Source of the DNA: JANJTY01 sp038257155 | GTDB lineage: Bacteria > Pseudomonadota > Gammaproteobacteria > Xanthomonadales > Xanthomonadaceae | Direction of reading: 5' to 3' | Assembly (NCBI GenBank): GCA_038257155.1 | Contig: JBBSJP010000003.1 | Location: 62,001 to 126,000, forward strand | Length of the DNA: 64,000 bases | In this document: piece after piece, positions 9,046 through 17,373 of the stretch | How the letters are laid out: every line of letters begins with the position of its first letter | Numbering within the stretch: position 1 is the stretch's first letter | Notes under the pieces: model-generated | What the model was told of the DNA's origin: nothing | The model's database searches: none | Seen by the model: only the letters and a program-made list of their open reading frames with translations | Program-made: the position numbers and the translations under genes

Positions 9046-9283
9046 AAAACTGCGAGAGACAATGGCAGAAGTTCTGGTCGTGCCGCTTGACGAAATCGGT
9101 CCGGACACGAGCCCAGCCACGCGCCCGGAGTGGGATTCACTGCGGCACATGATGATGATCTTCGCCATTGAAGAAGCGTTTGGATTCAAGTTCGATGACG
9201 CAGAACTGCCCACGCTGTGCAGCCTGGGAGAAATAGAAAAGATAGTTGAGATGCACCTGGCAGGATCAGGTGCCGACGAGTAA
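9038..9283 (+). CDS. acyl carrier protein
   Basis: An 81-residue acidic, helical acyl carrier protein. The phosphopantetheine site is in RPEWDSLRHMMM, with the DSL serine at residue 34; the following FAIEEAFGFKF is typical of helix III. ATG 9038 overlaps the FkbH stop by eight bases. The carrier is not next to any fatty-acid gene, so it is a specialised carrier for the acyl group made in this island. A 65-base gap separates it from the convergent flippase-like gene. Confidence 0.88.
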   Translation: MNEKLRETMAEVLVVPLDEIGPDTSPATRPEWDSLRHMMMIFAIEEAFGFKFDDAELPTLCSLGEIEKIVEMHLAGSGADE

Positions 9284-9348
9284 GTCAGGCTTCGCCGGCT
9301 TCGGAAGGCCGAGGGACGAATCAGCTGCACAAGCAATTGGTTTTGCGC

Positions 9349-10299
9349 CTATGGGGGCGTCCGAGATGATTTGCTCAGGGAAATGAGGGCCATTCCGGTT
9401 GCAAAACAGACGGCGTCTACCGCCAGCTGCCAGCAGCGTGCAAGAAGCACCACCGAGAGAACCAGATCGACTGGCACGGCAGGTACCAGTACGATGCCCA
9501 GCCCAACGGAAGCTGCTTCCCGCGCACCGAGCCCGGCCGGAACTGGAACCGCCAGCATGCCTGCAGCAAACCCCAAGTAGAGTGTGGCAAGCACGGGGAA
9601 GAGGTGCTCGGAAGGAAGGGCCTCGCCCAGCGCCCCAAGAACCGACATTGAAGTAATCAGGTTCAAGCCAGTCAACATGGCGCTCATCAGCACCATGCCA
9701 GCTGCTGCGTGCCGGGGCGCAGAGTCCTCCACCACCACGACCTGATGTGAGCGCCGCAAGCGGCTGGGCAGGAATGCGGTCAGTCGGCTAGTGGGAACAA
9801 GTGCAATCAGCCCTCCTGCAACTGCAGCCGCCAACAGCAGGGGAATTGCCAGCAGCGGCTGACCCACAAGCAGGCACGCCAGTCCCAGGCCGGCCATTTG
9901 CACGATAGTGATTCCGGCCAGTTCAATGTTTGCGATCGCCGTGGCTGCCATGCCATGACCTGTGCCTGGGCCAAGGGCGAGCGATTGCAGAACCACCGAC
10001 CAGATTTTCCCCGGCACATACTTCCCGGGCTGCGAGACAAGAAAGGCCGTTACTACTTTCCCAGTAGACAAACATGCACCTTGTTTGGCGAAGAGTCGGT
10101 GCAACATGACTCCCTGCACTGCTGTCAGAACCAGTCCGAGCAGCACAGCCGCGACCATCAGTGTTGCGTCAAGCCCGGATGCCAGATCCGCAAGAGTTGA
10201 CCTTGACGCCCAGAACATCGCAAGCAAGGCTACCAGGCCCAGGGCGAGCAGAATCCAACGAGCAGCGCCAGAACTTGTCTGAGACACCTGATTCTCCAC
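9349..10299 (-). CDS. flippase-like (LPG synthase TM region/UPF0104) membrane protein
   Basis: A 316-residue polytopic protein with about eight hydrophobic helices. Diagnostic segments are QPGKYVPGKIWSVV around residue 90 and VPVPAGLGAREAASVG near 255, both characteristic of the lysylphosphatidylglycerol synthetase transmembrane/AglD-type family. Members are often found in glycan clusters and are thought to move lipid-linked intermediates or support glycosyltransferases. It is transcribed with the aminotransferase and GT-C gene from the minus strand. Here it may translocate the lipid-linked sugar to the periplasm; no Wzx is visible in the island. Confidence 0.8.
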   Translation of the reverse strand: MENQVSQTSSGAARWILLALGLVALLAMFWASRSTLADLASGLDATLMVAAVLLGLVLTAVQGVMLHRLFAKQGACLSTGKVVTAFLVSQPGKYVPGKIWSVVLQSLALGPGTGHGMAATAIANIELAGITIVQMAGLGLACLLVGQPLLAIPLLLAAAVAGGLIALVPTSRLTAFLPSRLRRSHQVVVVEDSAPRHAAAGMVLMSAMLTGLNLITSMSVLGALGEALPSEHLFPVLATLYLGFAAGMLAVPVPAGLGAREAASVGLGIVLVPAVPVDLVLSVVLLARCWQLAVDAVCFATGMALISLSKSSRTPP

Positions 10300-10330
10300 G
10301 CTCGCCCTGAATGTACTTAAGCTACGCGAA

Positions 10331-11494
10331 TCAGACCGAAGCTAGGCTCGCAGAGACTGCCGCCATGATTCGCTCGCAATCTGGCTGCTCCAGTTTCGGA
10401 GAGAGTGGCAGGCTCACCGTCTGCTGACCCAACCGACGCGCGACGGGCCATTGTTCCGGCCGCCAACCGAAGCGCTCCTGGTAGTAGGGATGCTCCGGGA
10501 CCGACAGGTAGTGCACTCCGGTCCCCACGCCTTCGCGGTGCATTCGACTCAGGAATTGGTCGCGGCTCAGACCGCAGCGATCACTGTCGATCATCACCGT
10601 ATAGAGATGATAGGCGTGCCGAGTGTCTGACTCCGGCTCCGCCGGAAGTCCTATCGGCAACTTCGTCAATGTTTGCTGGTAGCCCTGCCATATCTCGCGT
10701 CTTCGCTCCCAGCTCCTTTCAACCCGCCCAAGTTGGTGGATACCGATGGCAGCCTGCAGATCCATCATGTTGTACTTGAAACCGGCCTCCGCAACTTGGT
10801 AGTGCTTGTAGCCTGAATCGCTGAAGCGATGCCATGCGTCCTTGCTCAGGCCGTGCAGCGCCAGCATCCTGGCTCGTGCAATTTCGGTTTCGCTGCGCCC
10901 GAGAATCATTCCGCCTTCGCCGGTGACCACATTCTTGGTCGCATAGAAGCTGAAGCAGCCGAAGTCACCGAAGGTGCCCGCCTTTCTGCCTCGATACTCG
11001 GTTTCGATGGCATGCGCGCAATCCTCGATTACCCGCAATTCATGCTTTTCGGCTATCGCCATGATGCGGTCCATTTCGCAGGATCTTCCAGCGAAATGAA
11101 CCGGAAGAATCGCCCGCGTCCGCGGCGTGATGGCAGCCTCGATCGCATTGGGATCGATACACTGAGTTAAAGGATCGACATCTGCCAGCACCGGGGTGAG
11201 GCCGGCATGAATGATGGCGTTGACCGTCGCGCAGAATGTCAATGGTGTGGTGATTACCTCTGAACCAGGCTCGAGGCCCGCAGCCAGCATGCTCACATGC
11301 AAGGCTGCCGTGCATGAGTTGACCGCGGCCACCTGCGTCGGCGAGGCTCTCTTGTAAGCGGCAAAATCCGCCTCGAAACGGGCTACGCGCGGACCGGTGC
11401 CAAGCCATCCAGACTTGAGACAGGCGACCACCTCGTCAATTTCTTCGGTTCCAATCAGTGGACTACCGAAGATCAAGTAATCATTCATGTTCAA
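10331..11494 (-). CDS. DegT/DnrJ/EryC1-type sugar aminotransferase
   Basis: A 387-residue PLP-dependent aminotransferase. The PLP Schiff-base lysine is Lys187 in FSFYATKNVVTGEGG, the cofactor-binding VIEDCAHA motif is at about 155-162, and the substrate-phosphate region is NSCTAALH near residue 60. Family members convert 3- or 4-keto nucleotide sugars to amino sugars (VioA, ArnB, PseC, WecE). The required dehydratase is absent from the window, so the keto-sugar must come from elsewhere. It supplies the amine that an acyltransferase of the island could acylate. The exact product cannot be assigned. Confidence 0.9.
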   Translation of the reverse strand: MNMNDYLIFGSPLIGTEEIDEVVACLKSGWLGTGPRVARFEADFAAYKRASPTQVAAVNSCTAALHVSMLAAGLEPGSEVITTPLTFCATVNAIIHAGLTPVLADVDPLTQCIDPNAIEAAITPRTRAILPVHFAGRSCEMDRIMAIAEKHELRVIEDCAHAIETEYRGRKAGTFGDFGCFSFYATKNVVTGEGGMILGRSETEIARARMLALHGLSKDAWHRFSDSGYKHYQVAEAGFKYNMMDLQAAIGIHQLGRVERSWERRREIWQGYQQTLTKLPIGLPAEPESDTRHAYHLYTVMIDSDRCGLSRDQFLSRMHREGVGTGVHYLSVPEHPYYQERFGWRPEQWPVARRLGQQTVSLPLSPKLEQPDCERIMAAVSASLASV

Positions 11495-11584
11495 CGCCGC
11501 TCGGGACAGGGTCGGAGTATCTATTGCCCGGCAGCCAGCAGTTGCTCAACTGGGCAATGGCGGGACCGTGGAAATGGCGGAGAT

Positions 11585-13519
11585 TCAATTCGCCCCCGGG
11601 TTCGCTGCACTCTGCTTTAACGTATCAATTTCCTGCGTTGCTCGTTTGACGGCTTCCCGAGCCTGCTGTGAATGCGCTTCCGCCAAGAGACCAGCCTCGG
11701 CGATGACCTGCTCGGCGGCTGAAAACTGGCGGTCGCGCGCGAGCATCAGGGCAAGCATCGCGCCGTACTCGGGATTTCTTGCCTCTTGCCACGCCGCGTC
11801 TGAAACCCGGATTGCATCATCTTGCAGACCTGCCTGGGAAAATGCCCGACCCGCAAGAGCAAGAAAGAACGGCCTGGGAAAGTATCTCTGGTCCTTGGGC
11901 TGCGCACGCGCAACAATTTCTTCCAGCGCCGCACCTATCGCCGCCGCAGGGGGCGACGGGCAATTTCCTACCACGTGCGCGTCAAGCTGCTGCACGGCAT
12001 TCATATCGGAGCCCGTGAGGAATGTGGGAAAGCTCCTGACCGAATCGTTCAGATCATTGATCGATCCGGTGCCGCGCGTCAGGCAGTCCAGCACGATCCG
12101 GTGCATGTAGCCTAGCGAGTGGGACCGCGGGTCATTGGAGGCGATCATCCGCTCTACTGATGCACGCGCCACCACGGCGCTGTCGCGCCGAAGCGCCACA
12201 TCGAACGCGGCTGCATTGGCGCGGTAGGAGTTAGGCCTGGCTTCGGCGGTCATTGCCAAAAGCACCAGCTCGTCTCCCCAGGCAGAGGCGCGTAGTCCGG
12301 TGGATACGGCCAGCAAGACCAGATAGAAGCCCGCAAGCCAGGGAACCACGGTCTGTAGCTTGGCACCACGCCCAACCAGGTAATCCACGAGGGCTGACCC
12401 GGCGCCATACAAGGCTATGTAGAGCCCCACACTCGGCAGATAATTTCGATGCTCAAAATACAGCTCCAGAGGCAGAATGGTGGATTCCACCGCATGCCCG
12501 CCGAGGAACATCAACCAGCCGGCTAGTATCAGCGGCGTTTTCCCGCGCATCATGAAGGCCGCGACCGTGATTGCCACTAGCAGCAATAGCGCCAGTGCGG
12601 TTGTCGGCGGCGCGAACAGGCCGCGGGATATCGGATAGTCGTCGGCAAACAGTCCGGAGCCCTGCCCCGCCGGAACAATTGCCAAGTGCGCGTAGTCCAC
12701 CAGCGCCTGGATCTGGGTATACAGGCGCTCGGACATGCTGAATTCTCGTGAGCCGTAGGCGCCAAAGAGGGAGTCAGGCTGGACCCATGCAAGCGCCACG
12801 AATGCCACTAATGCAATCAATCCCGCTGCCGCGGCCAGCACCCGGAACCACATCGCACGAGAGTAATCGCGACCCCAGAAGGCAATGTAAATTCCGCCGG
12901 CCATCAACGGCGCCACTGCCGCGTTCTCCTTGGCCAGTAGCCCCATACCAATCAACACGGGAAACACCAGGAAGATCAGGATTCGCGCACGTCCTGGCAC
13001 AGCATCCCACCGCGCGAGTCCGGCAGTGAATGCGACTAGACCCAAGGTGACCAGCAGCATTGAAAGCTGCGCCATGCGCTGCACCGGGTACAGCACGGTG
13101 GTGACCTGCGAGGAATGCAGCATCCACGTCGCTGCCACAAGCAAGGCGAAGACCGCCGCGCGCTGGACATTGGCTCGCTCGAACATCGCAAGGCGAAACG
13201 CCAGCCAACCCACAGCAAGCCCTGCAGCAGCGTGGATCAGGCTATTGCCGGCCTTGTATGACCAGGGCGACACACCCGCGATGGCGGCGTTGAGGACAAA
13301 GGACCCCATCGCCAAAGGGCGCCCCGTTGGCCCCGAGCGGTTGCCAAATATCGCCTCCCAGAGCGGAATCGACCCTTCGCTCCAGTGGTCGATTGGTGCC
13401 AGATTGCCGAAGTCATCAAACAGGAAGGGGCCGTTCAAACCCAGGCTGTACAAGGCCAGAGTGAGAAAGACGAGTCCTGCCCAGAGACCCATGTATATCG
13501 TTGTTCGTCGCATCCTCAA
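11585..13519 (-). CDS. GT-C membrane glycosyltransferase (TfpW/TMTC-like), candidate pilin glycosyltransferase
   Basis: A 644-residue protein with about ten to twelve transmembrane helices over residues 1-420 and a soluble helical tail (about 430-644) that looks TPR-like. After the first helix comes LFDDFGN, placing the acidic pair Asp35-Asp36 in the first periplasmic loop as in GT-C enzymes. GRPLAMGSF follows, and YFEHRNYLPSVGLY occurs near 365. These match the TMTC-type glycosyltransferases, a group I believe also includes the pilin arabinosyltransferase TfpW. The gene lies head-to-head with the pilin at 13843, 323 bases apart. The best inference is transfer of the island's sugar from a polyprenyl carrier to pilin in the periplasm; this is untested. 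Confidence 0.7.
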   Translation of the reverse strand: MRMRRTTIYMGLWAGLVFLTLALYSLGLNGPFLFDDFGNLAPIDHWSEGSIPLWEAIFGNRSGPTGRPLAMGSFVLNAAIAGVSPWSYKAGNSLIHAAAGLAVGWLAFRLAMFERANVQRAAVFALLVAATWMLHSSQVTTVLYPVQRMAQLSMLLVTLGLVAFTAGLARWDAVPGRARILIFLVFPVLIGMGLLAKENAAVAPLMAGGIYIAFWGRDYSRAMWFRVLAAAAGLIALVAFVALAWVQPDSLFGAYGSREFSMSERLYTQIQALVDYAHLAIVPAGQGSGLFADDYPISRGLFAPPTTALALLLLVAITVAAFMMRGKTPLILAGWLMFLGGHAVESTILPLELYFEHRNYLPSVGLYIALYGAGSALVDYLVGRGAKLQTVVPWLAGFYLVLLAVSTGLRASAWGDELVLLAMTAEARPNSYRANAAAFDVALRRDSAVVARASVERMIASNDPRSHSLGYMHRIVLDCLTRGTGSINDLNDSVRSFPTFLTGSDMNAVQQLDAHVVGNCPSPPAAAIGAALEEIVARAQPKDQRYFPRPFFLALAGRAFSQAGLQDDAIRVSDAAWQEARNPEYGAMLALMLARDRQFSAAEQVIAEAGLLAEAHSQQAREAVKRATQEIDTLKQSAANPGAN

Positions 13520-13842
13520 TGCGTCTCCCCATGTTCAACAGCCCGATCCTCGCCAAAGCCAGGATCGTGTCTGCGGCGAGGCTACAGCAATCTGGATGTC
13601 ATCGGCTTGTGCCGTATTGCGTCACTTTGTGACTTTTGTGACACTTTCGGTCGCGAGCGCTTCCATGGGAATTCATGACGAGGCTCTCACCCTCCAGCAC
13701 CGATGTGCGGCTGACCGTGGGTGGCACGGAAACTGCTAGGATGTTTCCCGCAGCTGAGCAGCAGGCCGAGGCACATGGACTGAAGCTGGTAGCCCTGGGC
13801 GGGCTGCACTTTCGAAATTACCACTCTAGAGGGGATTCCCTG
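13520..13842. other. divergent intergenic region with pilin promoter
   Basis: A 323-base region between the divergent GT-C and second pilin genes. It contains the sigma-54 site at 13722-13737, and probably PilR binding sites upstream of it that I could not delimit. An in-frame ATG at 13675 would extend the pilin by 56 residues without a hydrophobic leader, so this region is treated as non-coding. Confidence 0.6.
13722..13737 (+). promoter_or_regulatory. sigma-54 (-24/-12) promoter of the second pilin
   Basis: TGGCACGGAAACTGCT matches the RpoN consensus TGGCACG-N4-TTGCW in all but one key position, with GG at 13723-13724 and GC at 13735-13736. The predicted start is near 13747, giving a leader of about 95 bases to the ATG at 13843. 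It is the expected target of PilR, whose gene opens the window. Confidence 0.8.
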
Positions 13843-14238
13843 ATGAACATGAACAACCAGAAAGGCTTTACGCTGATCGAACTGATGATCGTCGTTGCGA
13901 TCATCGCCATCCTTGCCGCTATTGCTCTGCCGGCCTACCAGGATTACACCGCTCGCGCAGACGTAACCAACGCCATCGGCGGTCTGGCTGGCGAGAAGAT
14001 CAAGGTCGGCGAGAACTATGGTGTCGGCGCGGCCAACCTGTGCAGCTCGGTGGCCACCAACGCAGGCACCACCTGCGCTGCCGGTATTCTGACCGGCTTC
14101 TCGACCAGCGCTCGCTCGGACGTCACTCTGACTCCCCTCTTCCCGGCGGTGGTTGGCGACAAGATCACCTGGAGTTGTGTTGTCAACAGCTCGATCGGTG
14201 GTCGCTACACGGGCGCGGTTTGCACCAACGGCCTGTAA
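13843..14238 (+). CDS. pilA: type IV pilin, second copy (main PilA candidate)
   Basis: A 131-residue prepilin. ATG 13843 gives leader MNMNNQKG and mature FTLIELMIVVAIIAI, with Glu5; ATG 13849 is an alternative two codons in. AGAGGGGA lies just upstream as ribosome site. The globular domain has four cysteines (NLCSS, TTCAA, WSCVV, AVCTN), enough for two disulfides including the usual C-terminal loop. It is preceded by the better of the two sigma-54 promoters and followed by a strong terminator and pilBCD, so it is the best candidate for the major subunit. It is the likely substrate of the neighbouring glycan island. Confidence 0.93.
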   Translation: MNMNNQKGFTLIELMIVVAIIAILAAIALPAYQDYTARADVTNAIGGLAGEKIKVGENYGVGAANLCSSVATNAGTTCAAGILTGFSTSARSDVTLTPLFPAVVGDKITWSCVVNSSIGGRYTGAVCTNGL

Positions 14239-14283
14239 TGCGCTTCACATCCACTGCCCAATAGGGCAATTGGACACGTGTCA

Positions 14284-14316
14284 CGAAGCCCCGCCCTGTG
14301 CGGGGCTTCGTTTTTT
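14284..14316 (+). terminator. Rho-independent terminator after the second pilin
   Basis: CGAAGCCCCG at 14284-14293 pairs perfectly with CGGGGCTTCG at 14301-14310 around a seven-base loop and is followed by six T. It ends the pilin transcript, which allows high pilin mRNA without co-transcribing pilB. Confidence 0.92.
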
Positions 14317-14397
14317 GCGCTCTTCCCGGCCTGCACAGAGCCGGGCGCATGAGGTACAGTCCCACGAATTCCAGCGCAAGGCATAGGGAACCAGCCC

Positions 14398-16122
14398 ATG
14401 AACTCGCCGCCCAGTGGCAATCTAATCGGTATCACCGGCATCGCAAGGCGCCTGGCGCTGGACGGCGTGCTGGCCGAACCCGATGCGCGCCGCGCCATGG
14501 AAGAGTCGGCCAAGGAGAAGAAGCCGCTTGCCATCTGGCTGCGCGACAACCGCCTTGCGACCTCCGCGAACATCGCCGCGGCCAATGCGCAGGAGTTCGG
14601 CATCCCGCTGTTTGATGCCAGCGCGCTGGACATCAAGCAGTCGGCCATCAAGCTGATCAACGAAGACCTGATCCAGAAGCACAAGGCCATGCCGCTGTTC
14701 AAGCGCGGCAACCGCCTTTACGTCGGCATCGCAGACCCGACCAACACCCGCGCCCTGGACGAAATCAAGTTCCAGGCCAACCTGACAGTCGAGCCGATCC
14801 TGGTCGATCAGGACCAACTGGAGAGGGTCATCGACCAAGCCCTGGCCCAGGCCAGTGCTTTTGAAGACGCGATGGATGATGCCGAGGGCCTGGAAAACCT
14901 TGAGACGGACGCTGGTGACGATGAACCCAACGATTCGGGCTCCGTCGACAGCAAAGGCGACGACACGCCGGTGGTGCGCTTTGTAAACAAGGTGCTGCTT
15001 GATGCAGTTAAGCGCGGCGCTTCCGATATCCATTTCGAGCCCTACGAGAATGAGTACCGCGTACGCACGCGCCTGGACGGCGTGTTGCGCATCATGGCCA
15101 AGGCGCCGGTGAAGCTCTCCCCGCGCATTTCCGCCCGCATCAAAGTCATGGCCCAGCTGGATATCGCGGAAAAGCGAGTACCGCAGGACGGTCGTATCAA
15201 GCTCAACATCAGCAAGACCAAGCAGATGGACTTCCGCGTATCCACCTGCCCGACCCTGTTCGGCGAGAAAGTGGTGATGCGACTGCTGGACGGCAGCGCG
15301 GCGAAGTTGGGCATCGACATGCTGGGCTACGAGCCAGAGCAGAAGAAGCTCTATCTTGATGCGCTGTCCAAGCCCTACGGCATGATCCTGGTCACCGGGC
15401 CCACAGGCTCCGGCAAGACCGTGTCGCTGTATACCGGCCTGAACATCCTAAACACTGAAGAGCGCAACATCAGCACTGCCGAGGATCCGGTCGAGATCCG
15501 CGTGCCTGGCATCAACCAGGTCCAGATGAATGTGAAGAAGGGCATGACGTTCGCCGTGGCCCTGCGCAGCTTCCTGCGCCAGGACCCGGACGTGATCATG
15601 GTGGGCGAGATTCGCGACCTGGAAACCGCCGAAATCGCGGTCAAAGCCGCGCAGACCGGCCATATGGTGCTATCCACCCTACACACCAATGACGCACCGC
15701 AGACCGTGTCGCGCCTGATGAACATGGGCATCGCGCCCTTCAACATCACCTCCTCGGTGACCCTGGTAATTGCCCAGCGCCTGGCGCGCCGCTTGCACGC
15801 CTGCAAGCGTGAGGTCAAACTGCCGGACAACGCGTTGCTGGCGGAAGGCTTCACGCCGGAAGACCTGAAATCGGGCTTCAAGCTTTTCGAGGCGGTAGGC
15901 TGCGATGACTGCAACGACGGCTTCAAGGGGAGAGTGGGTATTTACCAGGTGATGCCAATGAGCGAGAAAGTGCAGCGCATCGTGCTTGAGGGCGGCAACG
16001 CCCTGCAGATTGCCGAAGCCGCCGAAGCCGATGGCGTGGATGATCTGCGCCGTTCCGCCCTGGTCAAGGTCATGCACGGCGTCACCAGCCTTGCCGAAAT
16101 CAACCGCGTTACCAAGGACTAA
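14398..16122 (+). CDS. pilB: type IV pilus extension ATPase PilB
   Basis: A 574-residue hexameric motor ATPase that powers pilin polymerisation at the inner membrane. It has an N-terminal MshEN-like domain (about 1-170), Walker A GPTGSGKT with Lys340, the Asp box/Walker B region DPDVIMVGEIRD and the His box TGHMVLSTLHTND. Near the C-terminus a zinc-site GCDDC is present, but its usual upstream CxxC partner shows only one cysteine (RLHACK). Length is normal. pilC begins three bases after the stop. Confidence 0.97.
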   Translation: MNSPPSGNLIGITGIARRLALDGVLAEPDARRAMEESAKEKKPLAIWLRDNRLATSANIAAANAQEFGIPLFDASALDIKQSAIKLINEDLIQKHKAMPLFKRGNRLYVGIADPTNTRALDEIKFQANLTVEPILVDQDQLERVIDQALAQASAFEDAMDDAEGLENLETDAGDDEPNDSGSVDSKGDDTPVVRFVNKVLLDAVKRGASDIHFEPYENEYRVRTRLDGVLRIMAKAPVKLSPRISARIKVMAQLDIAEKRVPQDGRIKLNISKTKQMDFRVSTCPTLFGEKVVMRLLDGSAAKLGIDMLGYEPEQKKLYLDALSKPYGMILVTGPTGSGKTVSLYTGLNILNTEERNISTAEDPVEIRVPGINQVQMNVKKGMTFAVALRSFLRQDPDVIMVGEIRDLETAEIAVKAAQTGHMVLSTLHTNDAPQTVSRLMNMGIAPFNITSSVTLVIAQRLARRLHACKREVKLPDNALLAEGFTPEDLKSGFKLFEAVGCDDCNDGFKGRVGIYQVMPMSEKVQRIVLEGGNALQIAEAAEADGVDDLRRSALVKVMHGVTSLAEINRVTKD

Positions 16123-16125
16123 GCC

Positions 16126-17373
16126 ATGGCCGCGACTGCCACTGCCAGCAAGACCACGCCACGCGGGACCGGACTTGAGCCCTTCATGTGGGAAGGGAAG
16201 GACAAGCGCGGCCAGGTGATGAAGGGCGAGACGCTCGCCAAGAATGCCAACCTGCTAAAAGCCGAACTGCGCAAGCAGGGCATCACCCCCACGGTAGTCA
16301 AGACCAAGCCCAAGCCCCTGTTCGGCCAGGCCGGCAAAGCGATCTCGGGCCAGGACATAGCCCTGTTCGCCCGCATGCTTGCGGTGATGATGAAGTCCGG
16401 CGTGCCGCTGGTGCAGTCCATGGACATCATTGCCGCCGGCCAGAAGAACCCGCGCATGCGCACGGTCATTGAGGACTTGCGCGACTCGGTTTCCGGTGGC
16501 TCATCGCTGCATGAGGCACTCTCCAAGCACCCCGTGCTGTTTGACGAACTGTTCCTGAATCTGGTGCGCGCCGGCGAGACGGCCGGTGTGCTGGATACGG
16601 TGCTGGATACGATTGCGTCCTACAAGGAAAACATTGAAACACTGAAGGGCAAGATCAAGAAGGCCCTGTTCTATCCCGCGGCCGTGATCGCGGTGGCGAT
16701 CCTGGTCAGCTCGATCCTGCTGATCTTCGTCGTGCCGCAGTTCGAGGAACTGTTCAAAAACTTTGGCGCCGATCTGCCCGCATTCACCCAGATGATAGTC
16801 ACTGCCTCGGAGATCTTGCAGTCCTATTGGCCCATTATGTTGTTCGGAACTATCGGCATCGTTGTGGGCTTGAGTCAGGCGAAGCGACGCTCTCGCGCGT
16901 TTGCACACTTTCTTGATAGAGCGATCCTGAAGATTCCGGTGATCGGCCAGATCATGCACAACTCGGCAATCGCGCGCTTCGCTCGAACCCTGGCGGTGAG
17001 CTTCCGCGCTGGTGTGCCGCTGGTTGATGCGCTCGACACGGTTTCGGGAGCTACCGGCAACATCGTTTACGCCAACGCGGTGATTCGTGTTCGGGATGAC
17101 GTCTCGGTCGGCTACCAACTGAACACCGCGATGCGCCAGGTGGGACTCTTTCCGGTCATGGTGGTGCAGATGACCGCCATCGGCGAGGAAGCGGGCTCGC
17201 TCGACACCATGCTGATCAAGGTGGCCGAGTACTACGAGCAGGAAGTCAACAATGCAGTCGACGCCTTGTCCAGCTTGCTGGAACCCATGATCATGGTGGT
17301 GCTGGGCGTGCTGATTGGCGGCATGGTGATCGGCATGTACCTGCCCATCTTCAAGCTTGCCGCTGTTGTCTGA
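16126..17373 (+). CDS. pilC: type IV pilus inner-membrane platform protein PilC
   Basis: A 415-residue platform protein with two tandem T2SSF domains (about 75-195 and 280-400). The first contains LFARMLAVMMKSGVPL and the second ARFARTLAVSFRAGVPL, each followed by a hydrophobic hairpin. It couples PilB rotation to pilin insertion. The C-terminus overlaps the pilD start by 17 bases, a compact pilBCD operon. Confidence 0.96.
   Translation: MAATATASKTTPRGTGLEPFMWEGKDKRGQVMKGETLAKNANLLKAELRKQGITPTVVKTKPKPLFGQAGKAISGQDIALFARMLAVMMKSGVPLVQSMDIIAAGQKNPRMRTVIEDLRDSVSGGSSLHEALSKHPVLFDELFLNLVRAGETAGVLDTVLDTIASYKENIETLKGKIKKALFYPAAVIAVAILVSSILLIFVVPQFEELFKNFGADLPAFTQMIVTASEILQSYWPIMLFGTIGIVVGLSQAKRRSRAFAHFLDRAILKIPVIGQIMHNSAIARFARTLAVSFRAGVPLVDALDTVSGATGNIVYANAVIRVRDDVSVGYQLNTAMRQVGLFPVMVVQMTAIGEEAGSLDTMLIKVAEYYEQEVNNAVDALSSLLEPMIMVVLGVLIGGMVIGMYLPIFKLAAVV

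Noticed and set aside
7930..9336. 468-residue minus-strand open frame opposite FkbH and the acyl carrier gene
   Set aside because: It lies over clear coding motifs on the plus strand, gives a protein rich in Arg/Ser/His with no domain, and crosses the convergent gap; a high-GC shadow.
13675..13842. 56-residue extension of the second pilin
   Set aside because: It spans the sigma-54 promoter and is not a prepilin leader.
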